A DNA stretch of 42,878 nucleotides from Bradyrhizobium sp. (GTDB lineage Bacteria > Pseudomonadota > Alphaproteobacteria > Rhizobiales > Beijerinckiaceae): contig SSMV01000058.1 of assembly GCA_004799435.1 (NCBI GenBank), forward strand, positions 1-42,878, given 5' to 3'. Positions within the stretch are counted from its first letter, which is position 1. The number at the start of each line of letters is the position of its first letter. Shown here piece by piece: positions 17,245 to 27,496 of this stretch. A program made the translations under genes and the position numbers. The notes beneath the pieces are model-generated. The model was not told the origin of the DNA. It did not search any database and saw only the letters and a list, made by a program, of their open reading frames with translations.

Positions 17245-18282
17245 TTAGCTTGCGCGCTGCAGCGGTTGGACCGCCCGTTCGCGCGGCGCGATCCACAGGC
17301 GCAGCTTTTCCGAACGGCGCAGGAAATCGACGCTGACGGTGCGCGCGATCAAGTCGGCGTCGAGCCGGCGCATCAATTCGCCGATGCTTGTGATCGGCTT
17401 GCCGTCGATCGCCACGACAAGATCGCCCGTCAACAGCCCGGCTTCCGCCGCCGGCCCGCTCTGGTCGATGTCGATCAGCCGCGCGCCGCTCGCCTGTTCG
17501 AGATCGAGGCGCAGCGCGATGCGGCGCGGGATCGGCACGGTGGCCGCCGCGACGCCGATGAAGGCGCGCCGCACCCTTCCGTGACGAGCGATCTCGCCGG
17601 CGACGAAATGCGCGGTGTTGGAGGCGACGGCAAAGCAGATGCCCTGCGCGCCCATGATGATCGCGGTGTTGATGCCGATCACTTCGCCCGACGACGAAAC
17701 CAGCGGCCCGCCGGAATTGCCCGGATTAAGCGCCGCGTCGGTCTGCACCACGTCCTCGATCATGCGGCCCGAGCGCGATTGTAGCGTGCGGCCAAGCGCC
17801 GAGACGACGCCAGCCGTCACCGTAGCGTCGAAGCCGAGCGGATTGCCGATGGCGATGGCGATCTGGCCGCGGCGCAGACGCGAGGAATCGCCGAGCCGCG
17901 CCGCTGGCAGCGCGACATCCTCGTCGACGCGCAAGAGCGCGAGGTCGGTGTCGGGATCGTCGCCCAGCACACGCGCCTGCAATTCGCGGCCTTCGAGCGT
18001 CGTCAGCAAAACGCTGCGCGCGCCCTGCACGACATGGCTATTGGTCAGCGCCAGGCCGTCGGGCGAGATGATGACGCCGGAGCCCGAGCCGGCGGAGCGG
18101 CCGTTGCGCTTGACATCGATGCGCACGACGCTCGGGCCGACCTCATCGACGACCTCGGTGACGACCGTCGAATAGGCGTCGAGCGCCTGAGCGTCATTGG
18201 GAGAAGCAGGCTCGGCGGGGGAGGAGGCTTCGGTCTCGGCGACGCCGGCGATGAGCCGCAGTTGAGAGTTGGGTTGGGGCAT
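17245..18282 (-). CDS. HtrA/DegP-like trypsin-type serine protease with one PDZ domain
   Basis: A 345-aa S1C-type protease. The trypsin fold has all three catalytic residues in context: His in LTNSHVVQGA, Asp in DPDTDLALLRVD and Ser in ALNPGNSGGPLV. A single C-terminal PDZ domain contains GPAAEAGLLTGDLVVAIDGKPI. No signal peptide or membrane helix is visible at the N-terminus, unlike periplasmic DegP/DegQ/DegS, so it is likely cytoplasmic; the substrate is unknown. ATG 18282 is used; an upstream TTG at 18318 is possible. It starts 51 bases after the glgX-malQ stop on the same strand and is probably the last gene of the glycogen operon. Confidence 0.9.
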   Translation of the reverse strand: MPQPNSQLRLIAGVAETEASSPAEPASPNDAQALDAYSTVVTEVVDEVGPSVVRIDVKRNGRSAGSGSGVIISPDGLALTNSHVVQGARSVLLTTLEGRELQARVLGDDPDTDLALLRVDEDVALPAARLGDSSRLRRGQIAIAIGNPLGFDATVTAGVVSALGRTLQSRSGRMIEDVVQTDAALNPGNSGGPLVSSSGEVIGINTAIIMGAQGICFAVASNTAHFVAGEIARHGRVRRAFIGVAAATVPIPRRIALRLDLEQASGARLIDIDQSGPAAEAGLLTGDLVVAIDGKPITSIGELMRRLDADLIARTVSVDFLRRSEKLRLWIAPRERAVQPLQRAS

Positions 18283-18333
18283 AGCCGGGGATATGGGAGC
18301 CCTCTCGGACGCCTGCAAGGTCGCGCCCGGAGG

Positions 18334-21300
18334 CTAGCGCCGGCCTTCCGCCATCGCCGCCAGGACCGCCTTGGCGCGGGCCGCAGCGAAGAGCGCGTCG
18401 ATGTCGAGCGTCAGCTTATGGCGCCAGTTCGGACGCTCGCGGTCGGTGCCCGGCAGATTGGTGGCGTTTCGCTCGCCGGCGAGATCGTCGAGCTGGGTGC
18501 TGACGAGGAGCGAGCCGGAACTGGCCAAAAAGGCGTGCACGGCGGCGGCCAGCCCGTCCGACGGCGGCGCCGCCAGATCGGGCGGCTCGGTGATCAACCC
18601 GGCCGAGGTCAGCGCGGCGATCAGCGCGCGTTTTTCTTCAAGCCGTTCGGCGATCTGTTTCTCCGCGTCCTCGAGCGCGAGAAGATCGAGGCCGAGCCGC
18701 TCGGCGACGTCGGCCCCGCTCCACCAGCCGACAAAGGTCGGCAGGTCGTGGGTCGAGACGCAGGCGATCGCCAGTCCAGTGTATTCGCCCGGCGGCTTGA
18801 AGTCCGCGCCGCGCCGTTCGAACCAGAGAACGCGCGTGCCAAGGATTTCGGAGCGTCGCAGCTTCTCGCTGAAACCTGGCGGAACGGTGCCGAGATCCTC
18901 GCCGACGAACATGCATTCGGCGCGCTGGCTCTCGAGCGACGCCAGACCGAGCAAATCGTCGACCGGATAGGTGAGATAGGCGCCCTCGGCCGGCTTCGCG
19001 CCGTCGGGGACGACAAAGAGACGCGCCAGTCCCATCGCATGGTCGATGCGCAGAATGCCGGAATGACGCATGTTGGCCGCCAGCAGCGTCGAAAAGCCGC
19101 GCCAGCCGTCGCGCGCGCAAGCGAGCGGATCGGGCGGCGGCACGTTCCAGACTTGACCGTGAGTCGAGAAAGGGTCGGGCGGCGCGCCAACGCTGACGCC
19201 GGCCGCGAGCTCGGCGCGGCGCGCCCAGCTCTCCGCCCCGTCGGGTGCCGCGCCCACCGCGAGATCGCGATAGAAGCCGATGTCGAGGCCGCCCTGCTTG
19301 GCGCGCGCAGCCGCCGCCGCGAGTTGCCGGTCGGCGAGCCATTGCGCGAAGAGCGTGAAAGCGACGGCGTCGGATTCTTCGCCGGCCGCCTGATCGAGCG
19401 CCGCGCGCTCGCCATCGCGCAGCGCAGCCGGCCAGCGCCGCCAATCCTCGCGCAGGCGTCGCGCCGAGACGGCGGAAAAGATGGCGAAGCGCTGCAGCGC
19501 CTCGCCGCCGGCGGCGATGAAGCGGTCGTAGTCGGCAAAGATCGAATCGTTGGGCCGCGACGCGCGCGCGCGCGCGAAGGCGGCGTAGCGCGCGGCGAGC
19601 AAGCGCCGCTTGATCGCCCAGACCGCGGGATAATCGACGCTTGCGGCGGTATGCACGGCTGTAATCGCGCCCGCCTCGGCGGCGAGCGCGGCGGCGCAGG
19701 CCTCGTCCTCGGGCAGACCGGCGGCGTCGAGCGCGTCGATATATTGCGGATCGAGAAAACGCCGATCGGACGGATGATAGGGGCTCGCGCGCTCGCGATC
19801 GTCAGGATAGAGCGCGTGCAACGGGCTCAATCCCACGAAAGCCGCGCCGCATCCGCTGGCAAGCGCGCCGGCGCGCGCCAGTGTCGAGAAATCGCCGATC
19901 CCCTGATCGCCGCCGCGCCTGAGCGCGTAAAGCTGCGCGGCGACGCCGAAACGCCGCCTGAGCGCCGCCTTCGGCAGATAGGCCTCGGCCGGCGCGATCG
20001 CCAGCGCGCATTCGACATGATCGACAATCAGGCGATGGCGGCCGACCGGCAGTTCGGGCAGGGCGATCATCCGTTCGACGATCGTACGCCCATCGGCGAG
20101 AGCCGAACTTTCGGCGCCGCCGGGCGCCGCACCGAAGTCGATCGTGCGTCCGTCCTCGGTCAGGATCGTCGCGGCGATCGGCCGCTCCGCCTGCTCGGGC
20201 GCAGAGCGCAGGGGAACGAGGCGCGGGTGGTCGATGCGGCTCACATGGACGGCGGGAAGGCGGCGCGCGCTTGTCTGTTCGACCAGCCGGCTCAGACTTT
20301 CACGCGCCTCGCCCTGGCCGCCGGCGGGCAGGCCAAGGCCGGCGAGCAAGGCGAGCTTGGTCTCGGGCGAAACAATGGCGCGTTTGCCGTTGATGTCCCA
20401 CCAGTCGCCGGCGATCCCGGCCGCCTCGGCCAGCGAGTCGACGTCGCGGGCGGAGGGCGCGCGCAGACGCGGATTGGGCGTGTCGGCCTCGGCGAGGATC
20501 AGCGTCGCATGGGCCGCGATGCGGGCGCGATCGGCGAGCGGCGTCGTCTGGTCGACGACGGAATCGTCGGCGGTGTCGAGAAGGATGCGCCAGCTTTTTC
20601 CCTGACGCGCGTCGGGCAGGCGCACCATGAAACTGTCGGGGCCAGGGTTGAGCGCAACGGCGACGCGATCAACGCCAGACGAGGCGCGCGCGGCGAAGAC
20701 GGCGACAAGCGTGTCATTGTCGGCCGCTTCCCATTGGCTGGCGGATGTCAGCGTGCCCTTGCCGTCGCGCCATTCGACATCGAGCGGGCCGCCGTCGCCG
20801 ACCGGCGCGCCATTCGGCCACGCCGCGCGCGACAGAGCGGGATGGGCGCGCCGCAACGCGGCCAGCCGGCGCGTGAAGGCGATCAGGCCGGCGTCGGCTT
20901 TGCTCCAGTCGATCCAGGTCGTCGCATTGTCCTGGGCATAGGCGTTGTTGTTGCCGCTCTGGCTGTGGCCGAGTTCGGCGCCCATCGACAGCATCGGCAC
21001 ACCACGGGCGACGAAAGGCAAAATCAGAAGATTGCGAGCGTCGCGGGCGCGCGTCGCTATGATGCTCGCGGCGTCGCTCGGGCCTTCCTCGCCATGGTTC
21101 CATGAGAAATTGGCGTCGGAGCCGTCACGACTCTGTTCGCCATTGGCCTCGTTGTGCTTGTGGTCATAGGCGACGAGATCGGCGAGCGTGAAGCCGTCAT
21201 GGGCGACGACATAGTTGACGCTTTTGGTCGGCGAATGGGCGCGCGAGAAGACGTCGCGCGAACCGGCGAGGCGGGTCGCCAATTCGCCGCGCATACGGGG

Positions 21301-22503
21301 ATCGCCGCGCCAGAAGCGGCGCGCCGCGTCGCGAAACTTATCGTTCCATTCGCCCCAGCCCTCCGGGAACGCGCCCAGCCGGTAGCCTTCAGGGCCGATG
21401 TCCCACGGCTCGGCGATCAGCTTGGCTTGCGCGAGCACGGGATCGGCGGCGATCGCCTGGAAGAGCGGCGCCTGCGCGTCAAAGCCCCAGTCGCGCCTGC
21501 CGATGGCGACAGCGAGGTCGAAACGGAAGCCGTCGAAGCCGCCGAGAATCATCCATCGACGCAACGCCGCCAGCGCCATGGCGACCACCGGCGGCCGATC
21601 GAGCGCCAGGCAATTGCCGCAACCCATGTCGTTCACATAGCGCGCGGGATCATTGGGCAGCAGGCGAAAATAGGTCGCGTTGTCGAGGCCGCGCAGCGAC
21701 AGCGTCGGGCCATATTCGTCGCTCTCGCCATTGTGGTTGAGCACGATGTCGAGCACGGCTTCGAGACCGGCCGCGTGCAACGCGTCGGTCGCCGCGCGCA
21801 CTTCGGCCCAGCCGCCCGGCGCGAGACGCGGATCGGGCGCGCCGAGCACAACCGGGTTGTAGCCCCAGGCGTTGGAGAGGCCGAGCGGCGGCAGGTGGCG
21901 CTCGTCGACGAAAGCGTCCGCCGGCATGATTTCGACGGTCGTGACGCCGAGCCCGCGCAGATGTTCGATGATCGCCGGATGCGCCAGACCCGCGAAGGTG
22001 CCGCGCGCCGCCTTCGGCACATCTTCACGCAAATGCGTCAGGCCGCGCAGATTGGCTTCATAGATGATCGTTTCGTCCCAGGGGATGCGGAGGCGGCCGG
22101 GTTCGCCCGCCGCCGGCGCCATAGCGATCGCCTTGGGCGCGAAAGCGGCGCTGTCGGCGCCAAGTTCGAACATTGAAGCGTGCAGACGAAAGGGGCGGTC
22201 GAAGCCGAGCGCATAGGGGTCGGCGAGCAGCTTGGCCGCGTCGAACCGCTCGCCGCGAAACGGATCGAAAGGGCCGCCGACCCTCAGACCATAACGGGTC
22301 CCTGCTGCGAGCCCGGCGACCTTGCCGCGATGGACGCCGTCCTCGCCGCGCGTCAGACGCTGGCGTCCCGTCTCCTTGGCGCCGGCTTCGTCGAAGAGAC
22401 AAATATCGACCGAGGTCGCGCCCGCCGAATAGACGGCCACCTCGGCGCCATTCTCGGTCAACGTGACTCCGAGCGGCGTCTCAGCGTTCAAGGCGTCGCT
22501 CAT
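18334..22503 (-). CDS. glgX-malQ: Fused glycogen debranching enzyme GlgX and 4-alpha-glucanotransferase MalQ
   Basis: A single 1389-residue frame with two full enzymes. Residues 1 to about 680 are GlgX: an N-terminal CBM48-like domain and a GH13 barrel with nucleophile Asp329 (FRFDL), acid/base Glu365 (LIAEPWDIGPEGY) and Asp436 (VAHDGF). Residues from about 690 are MalQ (GH77): an N-terminal domain, then Asp1154 (RIDHAMGL), Glu1202 (GEDLGTVPPGF) and Asp1253 (STHDLPTF). GlgX cuts alpha-1,6 links in phosphorylase-limit branches; MalQ disproportionates the released maltooligosaccharides. No stop or internal ribosome-binding site was noticed at the junction. The ATG overlaps the glgA stop (ATGA), so it is coupled to glgA. 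Confidence 0.96.
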   Translation of the reverse strand: MSDALNAETPLGVTLTENGAEVAVYSAGATSVDICLFDEAGAKETGRQRLTRGEDGVHRGKVAGLAAGTRYGLRVGGPFDPFRGERFDAAKLLADPYALGFDRPFRLHASMFELGADSAAFAPKAIAMAPAAGEPGRLRIPWDETIIYEANLRGLTHLREDVPKAARGTFAGLAHPAIIEHLRGLGVTTVEIMPADAFVDERHLPPLGLSNAWGYNPVVLGAPDPRLAPGGWAEVRAATDALHAAGLEAVLDIVLNHNGESDEYGPTLSLRGLDNATYFRLLPNDPARYVNDMGCGNCLALDRPPVVAMALAALRRWMILGGFDGFRFDLAVAIGRRDWGFDAQAPLFQAIAADPVLAQAKLIAEPWDIGPEGYRLGAFPEGWGEWNDKFRDAARRFWRGDPRMRGELATRLAGSRDVFSRAHSPTKSVNYVVAHDGFTLADLVAYDHKHNEANGEQSRDGSDANFSWNHGEEGPSDAASIIATRARDARNLLILPFVARGVPMLSMGAELGHSQSGNNNAYAQDNATTWIDWSKADAGLIAFTRRLAALRRAHPALSRAAWPNGAPVGDGGPLDVEWRDGKGTLTSASQWEAADNDTLVAVFAARASSGVDRVAVALNPGPDSFMVRLPDARQGKSWRILLDTADDSVVDQTTPLADRARIAAHATLILAEADTPNPRLRAPSARDVDSLAEAAGIAGDWWDINGKRAIVSPETKLALLAGLGLPAGGQGEARESLSRLVEQTSARRLPAVHVSRIDHPRLVPLRSAPEQAERPIAATILTEDGRTIDFGAAPGGAESSALADGRTIVERMIALPELPVGRHRLIVDHVECALAIAPAEAYLPKAALRRRFGVAAQLYALRRGGDQGIGDFSTLARAGALASGCGAAFVGLSPLHALYPDDRERASPYHPSDRRFLDPQYIDALDAAGLPEDEACAAALAAEAGAITAVHTAASVDYPAVWAIKRRLLAARYAAFARARASRPNDSIFADYDRFIAAGGEALQRFAIFSAVSARRLREDWRRWPAALRDGERAALDQAAGEESDAVAFTLFAQWLADRQLAAAAARAKQGGLDIGFYRDLAVGAAPDGAESWARRAELAAGVSVGAPPDPFSTHGQVWNVPPPDPLACARDGWRGFSTLLAANMRHSGILRIDHAMGLARLFVVPDGAKPAEGAYLTYPVDDLLGLASLESQRAECMFVGEDLGTVPPGFSEKLRRSEILGTRVLWFERRGADFKPPGEYTGLAIACVSTHDLPTFVGWWSGADVAERLGLDLLALEDAEKQIAERLEEKRALIAALTSAGLITEPPDLAAPPSDGLAAAVHAFLASSGSLLVSTQLDDLAGERNATNLPGTDRERPNWRHKLTLDIDALFAAARAKAVLAAMAEGRR

Positions 22504-23954
22504 GCGTCCGTCCTGGCGAGCGTGCGATAAAGCGCCGCATATTGCTTGGCCGGCCCGCGCCAGGAGACGTCGGCGCGCATTCCGTTCAGTCGCGTGCGCC
22601 TCATGGCGGCTTCATCGGCGTAGAGCGCGAAAGCGCGTTTCAGCGCATGGGCGAGCGAGGGCGCCGAGGGCGGCGAGAATTGCAGGCCGGTGGCGACGCC
22701 GGCTGAAAGCGCCGCGTCATTGGCGTCGATCACCGTATCGGCGAGGCCGCCGACCCGTGCGACAATCGGCGTCGCGCCATAGCGCAATCCGTAGAGCTGC
22801 GTCAGTCCGCAGGGCTCGAAACGCGACGGCACGACAATGAAATCGATGCCGGCCTGCATCAGATGCGACAGATTTTCGTCGTAACCGATCATGCAGGCGA
22901 TCGCGCCGGGATGATTTTGCGCGGCGGCAAGGAAGCCCTCTTCGAGCGACTTGTCGCCCGAGCCGAGCAACGCGAGCTGCGCGCCATGAGCGACAAGATC
23001 GGGCAATTCGGCCAGAAGCAGATCGAGGCCCTTTTGCGCCGTGAGGCGCGAGATGACGCCGACGAGCGCCGGATCGGAAGAAACCGTGAGGCCGAAGCGC
23101 CGCTGCAACGCCGCCTTGTTGCCGGCGCGCATCTCGATGCGAAGCGCGCTGTAATTGACGGCGATCTCGGAATCGGTGGCGGGATTCCAGACCGAATCGT
23201 CGATGCCGTTGACGATGCCCTCGACAGCGTCGGCGCGAACCCGTAGCAGGCCGTCAAGCGCCATGCCGAATTCGGGTGTCATGATCTCGCGCGCATAGGT
23301 CGGCGAAACGGTCGTGATGCGATCGGCGAACATCAGACCGCCCTTGAGATAGCCGACGCCGTTGAAATATTCGACGCCATCGATCTGCATCGCGTGCGCC
23401 GGCAGGCCGATCGCGCCAAGCGTGGCTGCGGGAAAATGGCCCTGAAAGGCGATGTTATGGATCGTCAGAACGGTTCGGGGCCGCCGGCCGCCATCATAAT
23501 GCAGAAAGACCGGCGCCAGCGCGCCCTGCCAATCGTGGGCGTGAACGACATCGGCCGCATAATTGGCGACGGCGCCCTTGCCAAGATCGGCGCCGGCGCG
23601 CGCCAAGGCGGCGAAGCGCAGATCATTGTCAGGCCAGTCTCGCCCACCGACATCGAGATAGGGGTTTCCCGGGCGGCCGAAGAATTGCGGCGCGTCGAGC
23701 ACGAAAAGATCGAGCCCGCCGGCGCGGGCGGCGAGCACCCGCGCCGGCGCGCCCATCAAGGACGAATAGACATGAACCGGCGTTGGCGATTCGAGCTTCG
23801 CCATTACCGCCGGGTAGCCCGGAATCAGGGTGCGGATGGCGACGTTCTCGCGCGCCAGCGCCTCCGGCAGCGCGCCGGCGACGTCGGCAAGACCGCCGGT
23901 CTTGATCAGCGGATAGATCTCGGACGCAATCGACAGAACGGACAACGAACTCAT
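22500..23954 (-). CDS. glgA: Glycogen synthase GlgA
   Basis: A 484-aa GT5 enzyme that adds glucose from ADP-glucose to the non-reducing end of alpha-1,4-glucan. The N-terminus has the ADP-glucose-binding KTGGLADV motif at about residues 18-25, with VVHAHDWQ in the middle. The C-terminal GT-B domain has [12 protein letters not shown] and the [18 protein letters not shown] sugar-nucleotide site with its conserved Glu. Its length is normal. The ATG overlaps the glgC stop and its stop overlaps the glgX-malQ start, both as ATGA, so three consecutive steps are translationally coupled. Confidence 0.97.
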   Translation of the reverse strand: MSSLSVLSIASEIYPLIKTGGLADVAGALPEALARENVAIRTLIPGYPAVMAKLESPTPVHVYSSLMGAPARVLAARAGGLDLFVLDAPQFFGRPGNPYLDVGGRDWPDNDLRFAALARAGADLGKGAVANYAADVVHAHDWQGALAPVFLHYDGGRRPRTVLTIHNIAFQGHFPAATLGAIGLPAHAMQIDGVEYFNGVGYLKGGLMFADRITTVSPTYAREIMTPEFGMALDGLLRVRADAVEGIVNGIDDSVWNPATDSEIAVNYSALRIEMRAGNKAALQRRFGLTVSSDPALVGVISRLTAQKGLDLLLAELPDLVAHGAQLALLGSGDKSLEEGFLAAAQNHPGAIACMIGYDENLSHLMQAGIDFIVVPSRFEPCGLTQLYGLRYGATPIVARVGGLADTVIDANDAALSAGVATGLQFSPPSAPSLAHALKRAFALYADEAAMRRTRLNGMRADVSWRGPAKQYAALYRTLARTDA

Positions 23955-25234
23955 TTTGCCAGCTTGTCGAGCATCGGTTGCGTTATGAGCGTCACTCCGC
24001 CTTCCGTGACGCGGAACCGCTTGGCGTCGAGCACGGGGTCCTCGCCGACCACCAACCCGTCGGGGATAATCACGCCGGAATCGATGATCGCCTTCTTGAC
24101 CCTCGCGTTGCGGCCGATTTGCGCATTGGGCAGCACGACCGCTTCGTGGATGGTCGCATAGGAATGAACGCGCACGCCGGTGAACATCAGCGAGCGCGTC
24201 ACCGCGGCGCCGGAGATGATGCAGCCGCCTGAAACCACCGAGGAGATGGCGACGCCGCGCCGGCCGTCGACGTCATGGACGAATTTAGCCGGCGGGGTGA
24301 TCTCGCCATAGGTCCAGATCGGCCAGGCGCGATCGTAGAGGTCGAGGTCGGGCACGATATCGGTGAGATCGATATTGGCAGCCCAATAGGCGTCGACCGT
24401 CCCGACATCGCGCCAATAGACATGCGACTCTTCGCTCGCGACGACGCAGGAGCCGGAAAAGTGATGCGCGACCGCTTTGCCGTTGGTGACCAGGTAAGGA
24501 ATGATGTCGCGGCCGAAATCATGGGCCGAATTGGTGTCATTGGCGTCGCGGCGCAATTGCTCGATCAGGAAGCTGGTCTCGAAGACATAGATGCCCATGC
24601 TGCAAAGCGCTGAGCCCGGCTTGCCCGGCATCGGCGGCGGATTCTTGGGCTTTTCGAGGAAGGACAGGATGCGGTCCTGCGCGTCGACGCCCATGACGCC
24701 GAAATCGCGCGCTTCGGCGAGCGTCGCCTCCAGACAGCCCACCGTCACGTCCGCGCCGGACTCGACGTGCTGCTGCAGCATCTTCTCGTAGTCCATTTTA
24801 TAAATATGGTCGCCGGCGAGGATGACCATATATTGCGGCCCGTAGCTCTCGATGATGTCGATGTTCTGATAGACCGCGTCGGCGGTTCCCAGATACCACA
24901 TGGTTTCGGAAACGCGCTGCGAAGCCGGCAGGATGTCGAAGCTTTCGTTTCGCTCCGGGCGAAAGAAGTTCCATCCGCGCTGGAGATGGCGGATCAGGCT
25001 GTGGGCCTTGTATTGGGTCGCCACCGCGATGCGCCGAATGCCGGAGTTCAGCGCGTTCGACAGCGCGAAGTCGATGATGCGCGACTTGGCGCCGAAATAG
25101 ACGGCGGGCTTGGCGCGGCGATCGGTCAACTCCATCAAACGGCTGCCGCGACCGCCGGCGAGCACATAGGCCATCGCATGGCGCGAATAGGGCGGGTTGG
25201 GCGGATCCTTTCTGGGTGTTTCCTGCGGGGACAT
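23951..25234 (-). CDS. glgC: Glucose-1-phosphate adenylyltransferase GlgC
   Basis: A 427-aa enzyme that makes ADP-glucose from glucose 1-phosphate and ATP, the committed and usually allosterically controlled step of glycogen synthesis. The N-terminal nucleotidyltransferase domain has [28 protein letters not shown] and the [13 protein letters not shown] stretch with the catalytic Asp. The C-terminal left-handed beta-helix follows from about residue 300. The start at [10 protein letters not shown] is chosen because GGGAGGAG lies just upstream; the open frame runs on for 48 bases without support. It is preceded by glgB with 32 bases between. Confidence 0.97.
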   Translation of the reverse strand: MSPQETPRKDPPNPPYSRHAMAYVLAGGRGSRLMELTDRRAKPAVYFGAKSRIIDFALSNALNSGIRRIAVATQYKAHSLIRHLQRGWNFFRPERNESFDILPASQRVSETMWYLGTADAVYQNIDIIESYGPQYMVILAGDHIYKMDYEKMLQQHVESGADVTVGCLEATLAEARDFGVMGVDAQDRILSFLEKPKNPPPMPGKPGSALCSMGIYVFETSFLIEQLRRDANDTNSAHDFGRDIIPYLVTNGKAVAHHFSGSCVVASEESHVYWRDVGTVDAYWAANIDLTDIVPDLDLYDRAWPIWTYGEITPPAKFVHDVDGRRGVAISSVVSGGCIISGAAVTRSLMFTGVRVHSYATIHEAVVLPNAQIGRNARVKKAIIDSGVIIPDGLVVGEDPVLDAKRFRVTEGGVTLITQPMLDKLAK

Positions 25235-25266
25235 GACTAACTCCTCCCGGGGTTTTTTGCGCGGCG

Positions 25267-27483
25267 TCACTGCGCCTCGCACTTCAGGAATATCGTCGCC
25301 AAAGGCGGCAGGGTCAGTGAAGCCGAGGCCGGCAGCCCATGCAAGGCGCGCGGCTCGGCGATGACGCCGCCGAGATTTCCGACATTGGAGCCGCCGTAAC
25401 CGGCGGCGTCGGTGTTGAGCGCCTCGCTCCAGCGACCGGCTTGCGGCAGGCCGACGCGATAGTTGGAACGCGCCTCCGGCGTGAAGTTGCAGACCACCGC
25501 GAAGGGCGGATGGCCGGCGTCGCCGTAGCGCAGGAAGGCGAAGACCGATTGCATGTCATCGTTAACGACGACCCAGCGGAAGCCCTCGGGCTCGCAATCG
25601 CGCGCATGCAGCGCCGGCTCCTCGCGATAGAGGCGGTTGAGGTCGCGCATCAGCTTTTGCACGCCCTGATGCGGCCAATGATCGAGCAGCCACCATGGCA
25701 GCGCCTCGGCGGCGTTCCACTCGCTCGTCTGGCCAAATTCCTGGCCCATGAACAGGAGCTTCTTGCCCGGATGACCCCACATGAAGCCGAGATAGGCGCG
25801 CGCATTGGCGAAGCGCCGCCATTCGTCGCCCGGCATCTTGCCGACCAGCGAGCCTTTGCCGTGGACGACTTCGTCGTGGGAGATCGGCAAAATGAAATTC
25901 TCGGCGAAAGCATAGAGCAGGCCGAAGGTCATCTTGTCATGGCTCCAGCGGCGGTAGATCGGATCGCGCGACATATATTCGAGCGTGTCGTGCATCCAAC
26001 CCATGTTCCACTTGAAGCCGAAGCCGAGGCCGCCCGAGCTGGTCGGGCGCGAGACGCCCGAAAAGGCCGTCGATTCCTCGGCGATCATCACCGCCCCCGG
26101 AAAACCGCCATAAACGAGCTCGTTGGCGCGCCTGATGAAAGCGACGGCCTCGTGATTTTCATTGCCGCCCTCGACGTTGGGCAGCCATTCGCCGGCTTTG
26201 CGCGAATAATCGAGGTAGAGCATGGAAGCGACAGCGTCGACCCGGAGCCCGTCGATGTGGAAACGGTCGACCCAATAGAGCGCACTGGCGTAGAGAAAAT
26301 TGGCGACCTCGCGACGGCCGTAATCATAGATCGCGGTGTTCCAGTCGGGATGAAATCCGCGCCGCGGATCGGCGTGCTCATAGAGCGGGCCGCCATCGAA
26401 ATGCGCTAGACCATGGGCGTCGGTCGGAAAATGCGCCGGCACCCAGTCGAGGATGACGCTGAGGCCCGCCGCATGGGCGCGATCGACGAAACGGGCGAAA
26501 GCCTCGGGCGGCCCAAAGCGGCTGGTGGGCGCGAAAAGACCGATCGGCTGATAGCCCCATGAGGCGTCGAGCGGATGTTCGGCGATCGGCAGTAGCTCGA
26601 GATGGGTGAAGCCGAGATCGACCGCATAGGGAATGAGCTGGTCGGCGAGTTCGTCATAGGTGAGGAAGCGATTGTCCTCGCCGCGTCGCCACGAGCCCAG
26701 ATGAACTTCATAGATCGACATCGGCTTGCGCCGCGCCTCGCCTTGCTGGCGGCTCTCGAGAAAGGCGGCGTCGCTCCAGACGAAATGCTCGGTATTGGCG
26801 ACCACCGAAGCGGTCGAGGAGCGCAGCTCCGCGGCGAAACCGAGCGGGTCGGCTTTGAGAGGCTGCAGCGCGCCGGACGCGCCGACGATCTCGTATTTAT
26901 AGACCGCGCCGGCGCTTAAGCCCGGAACGAAGATTTCCCACAGGCCGCTGTCGAGCCGCTTGCGCATCTGGCTGCGGCGGCCGTCCCATTGATTGAAATC
27001 GCCGACCACCGAGGCGCGCGCCGCATTGGGCGCCCATACCGCGAAAGCGACGCCGGCGACTCCCTCGTGCTCGATCAATTGCGCGCCGAGCCGCTTATAG
27101 AGTTGACGATGGGCGCCTTCGACCAGCAGGTGTTCGTCGAGCGGCCCGAGCACCGGCCCGAAAGCATAGGGGTCGTCGTAAATCTCGACGCCGTCGACGC
27201 GAGTCACCGCCAGGCGGTAGCGCGGCCGCCCTTGAGCGTCGGGCGCCAGCCCTTCGAAAAAATCGCCGCTGCGCCGCGCGAGCTCGGCGATGTGAACGCC
27301 GTCACGCGTCGTCGCGGCGACGCTGACCGCGTCGGGCGCAAAGGCGCGGATCGCCCAGCCGCGCTCGGTCAAATGCGGACCCAGCACGGCGAAAGGGTCA
27401 GGCTGACGCGCCGCGGCGATCGCCTCGATATCGGCGTCGCTCGCCCGCCAGTCCTCGCGCTTCGCTCCCGCCGTATCCGCCAT
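25267..27483 (-). CDS. glgB: 1,4-alpha-glucan branching enzyme GlgB
   Basis: A 738-aa GH13 enzyme that cuts alpha-1,4 chains and re-attaches them by alpha-1,6 links. It has an N-terminal extension, a CBM48 domain ([18 protein letters not shown]) and the catalytic barrel. Catalytic residues are Asp416 in [13 protein letters not shown], Glu469 in MIAEEST and Asp537 in [13 protein letters not shown]. The all-beta C-terminal domain ends the protein. Full length with the N1 domain resembles E. coli GlgB. ATG 27483 has GGAG seven bases upstream and is preferred to TTG 27495. It lies 13 bases after glgP. Confidence 0.97.
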   Translation of the reverse strand: MADTAGAKREDWRASDADIEAIAAARQPDPFAVLGPHLTERGWAIRAFAPDAVSVAATTRDGVHIAELARRSGDFFEGLAPDAQGRPRYRLAVTRVDGVEIYDDPYAFGPVLGPLDEHLLVEGAHRQLYKRLGAQLIEHEGVAGVAFAVWAPNAARASVVGDFNQWDGRRSQMRKRLDSGLWEIFVPGLSAGAVYKYEIVGASGALQPLKADPLGFAAELRSSTASVVANTEHFVWSDAAFLESRQQGEARRKPMSIYEVHLGSWRRGEDNRFLTYDELADQLIPYAVDLGFTHLELLPIAEHPLDASWGYQPIGLFAPTSRFGPPEAFARFVDRAHAAGLSVILDWVPAHFPTDAHGLAHFDGGPLYEHADPRRGFHPDWNTAIYDYGRREVANFLYASALYWVDRFHIDGLRVDAVASMLYLDYSRKAGEWLPNVEGGNENHEAVAFIRRANELVYGGFPGAVMIAEESTAFSGVSRPTSSGGLGFGFKWNMGWMHDTLEYMSRDPIYRRWSHDKMTFGLLYAFAENFILPISHDEVVHGKGSLVGKMPGDEWRRFANARAYLGFMWGHPGKKLLFMGQEFGQTSEWNAAEALPWWLLDHWPHQGVQKLMRDLNRLYREEPALHARDCEPEGFRWVVVNDDMQSVFAFLRYGDAGHPPFAVVCNFTPEARSNYRVGLPQAGRWSEALNTDAAGYGGSNVGNLGGVIAEPRALHGLPASASLTLPPLATIFLKCEAQ

Positions 27484-27496
27484 TTCGCGCTCCAAT

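Noticed and set aside
18034-21105. Open plus-strand frame of 1023 codons opposite the protease and glgX-malQ genes
   Set aside because: It is antisense to two certain genes, has an Arg/Gly/Ala-rich composition with no domain, and such frames are expected at this G+C content.
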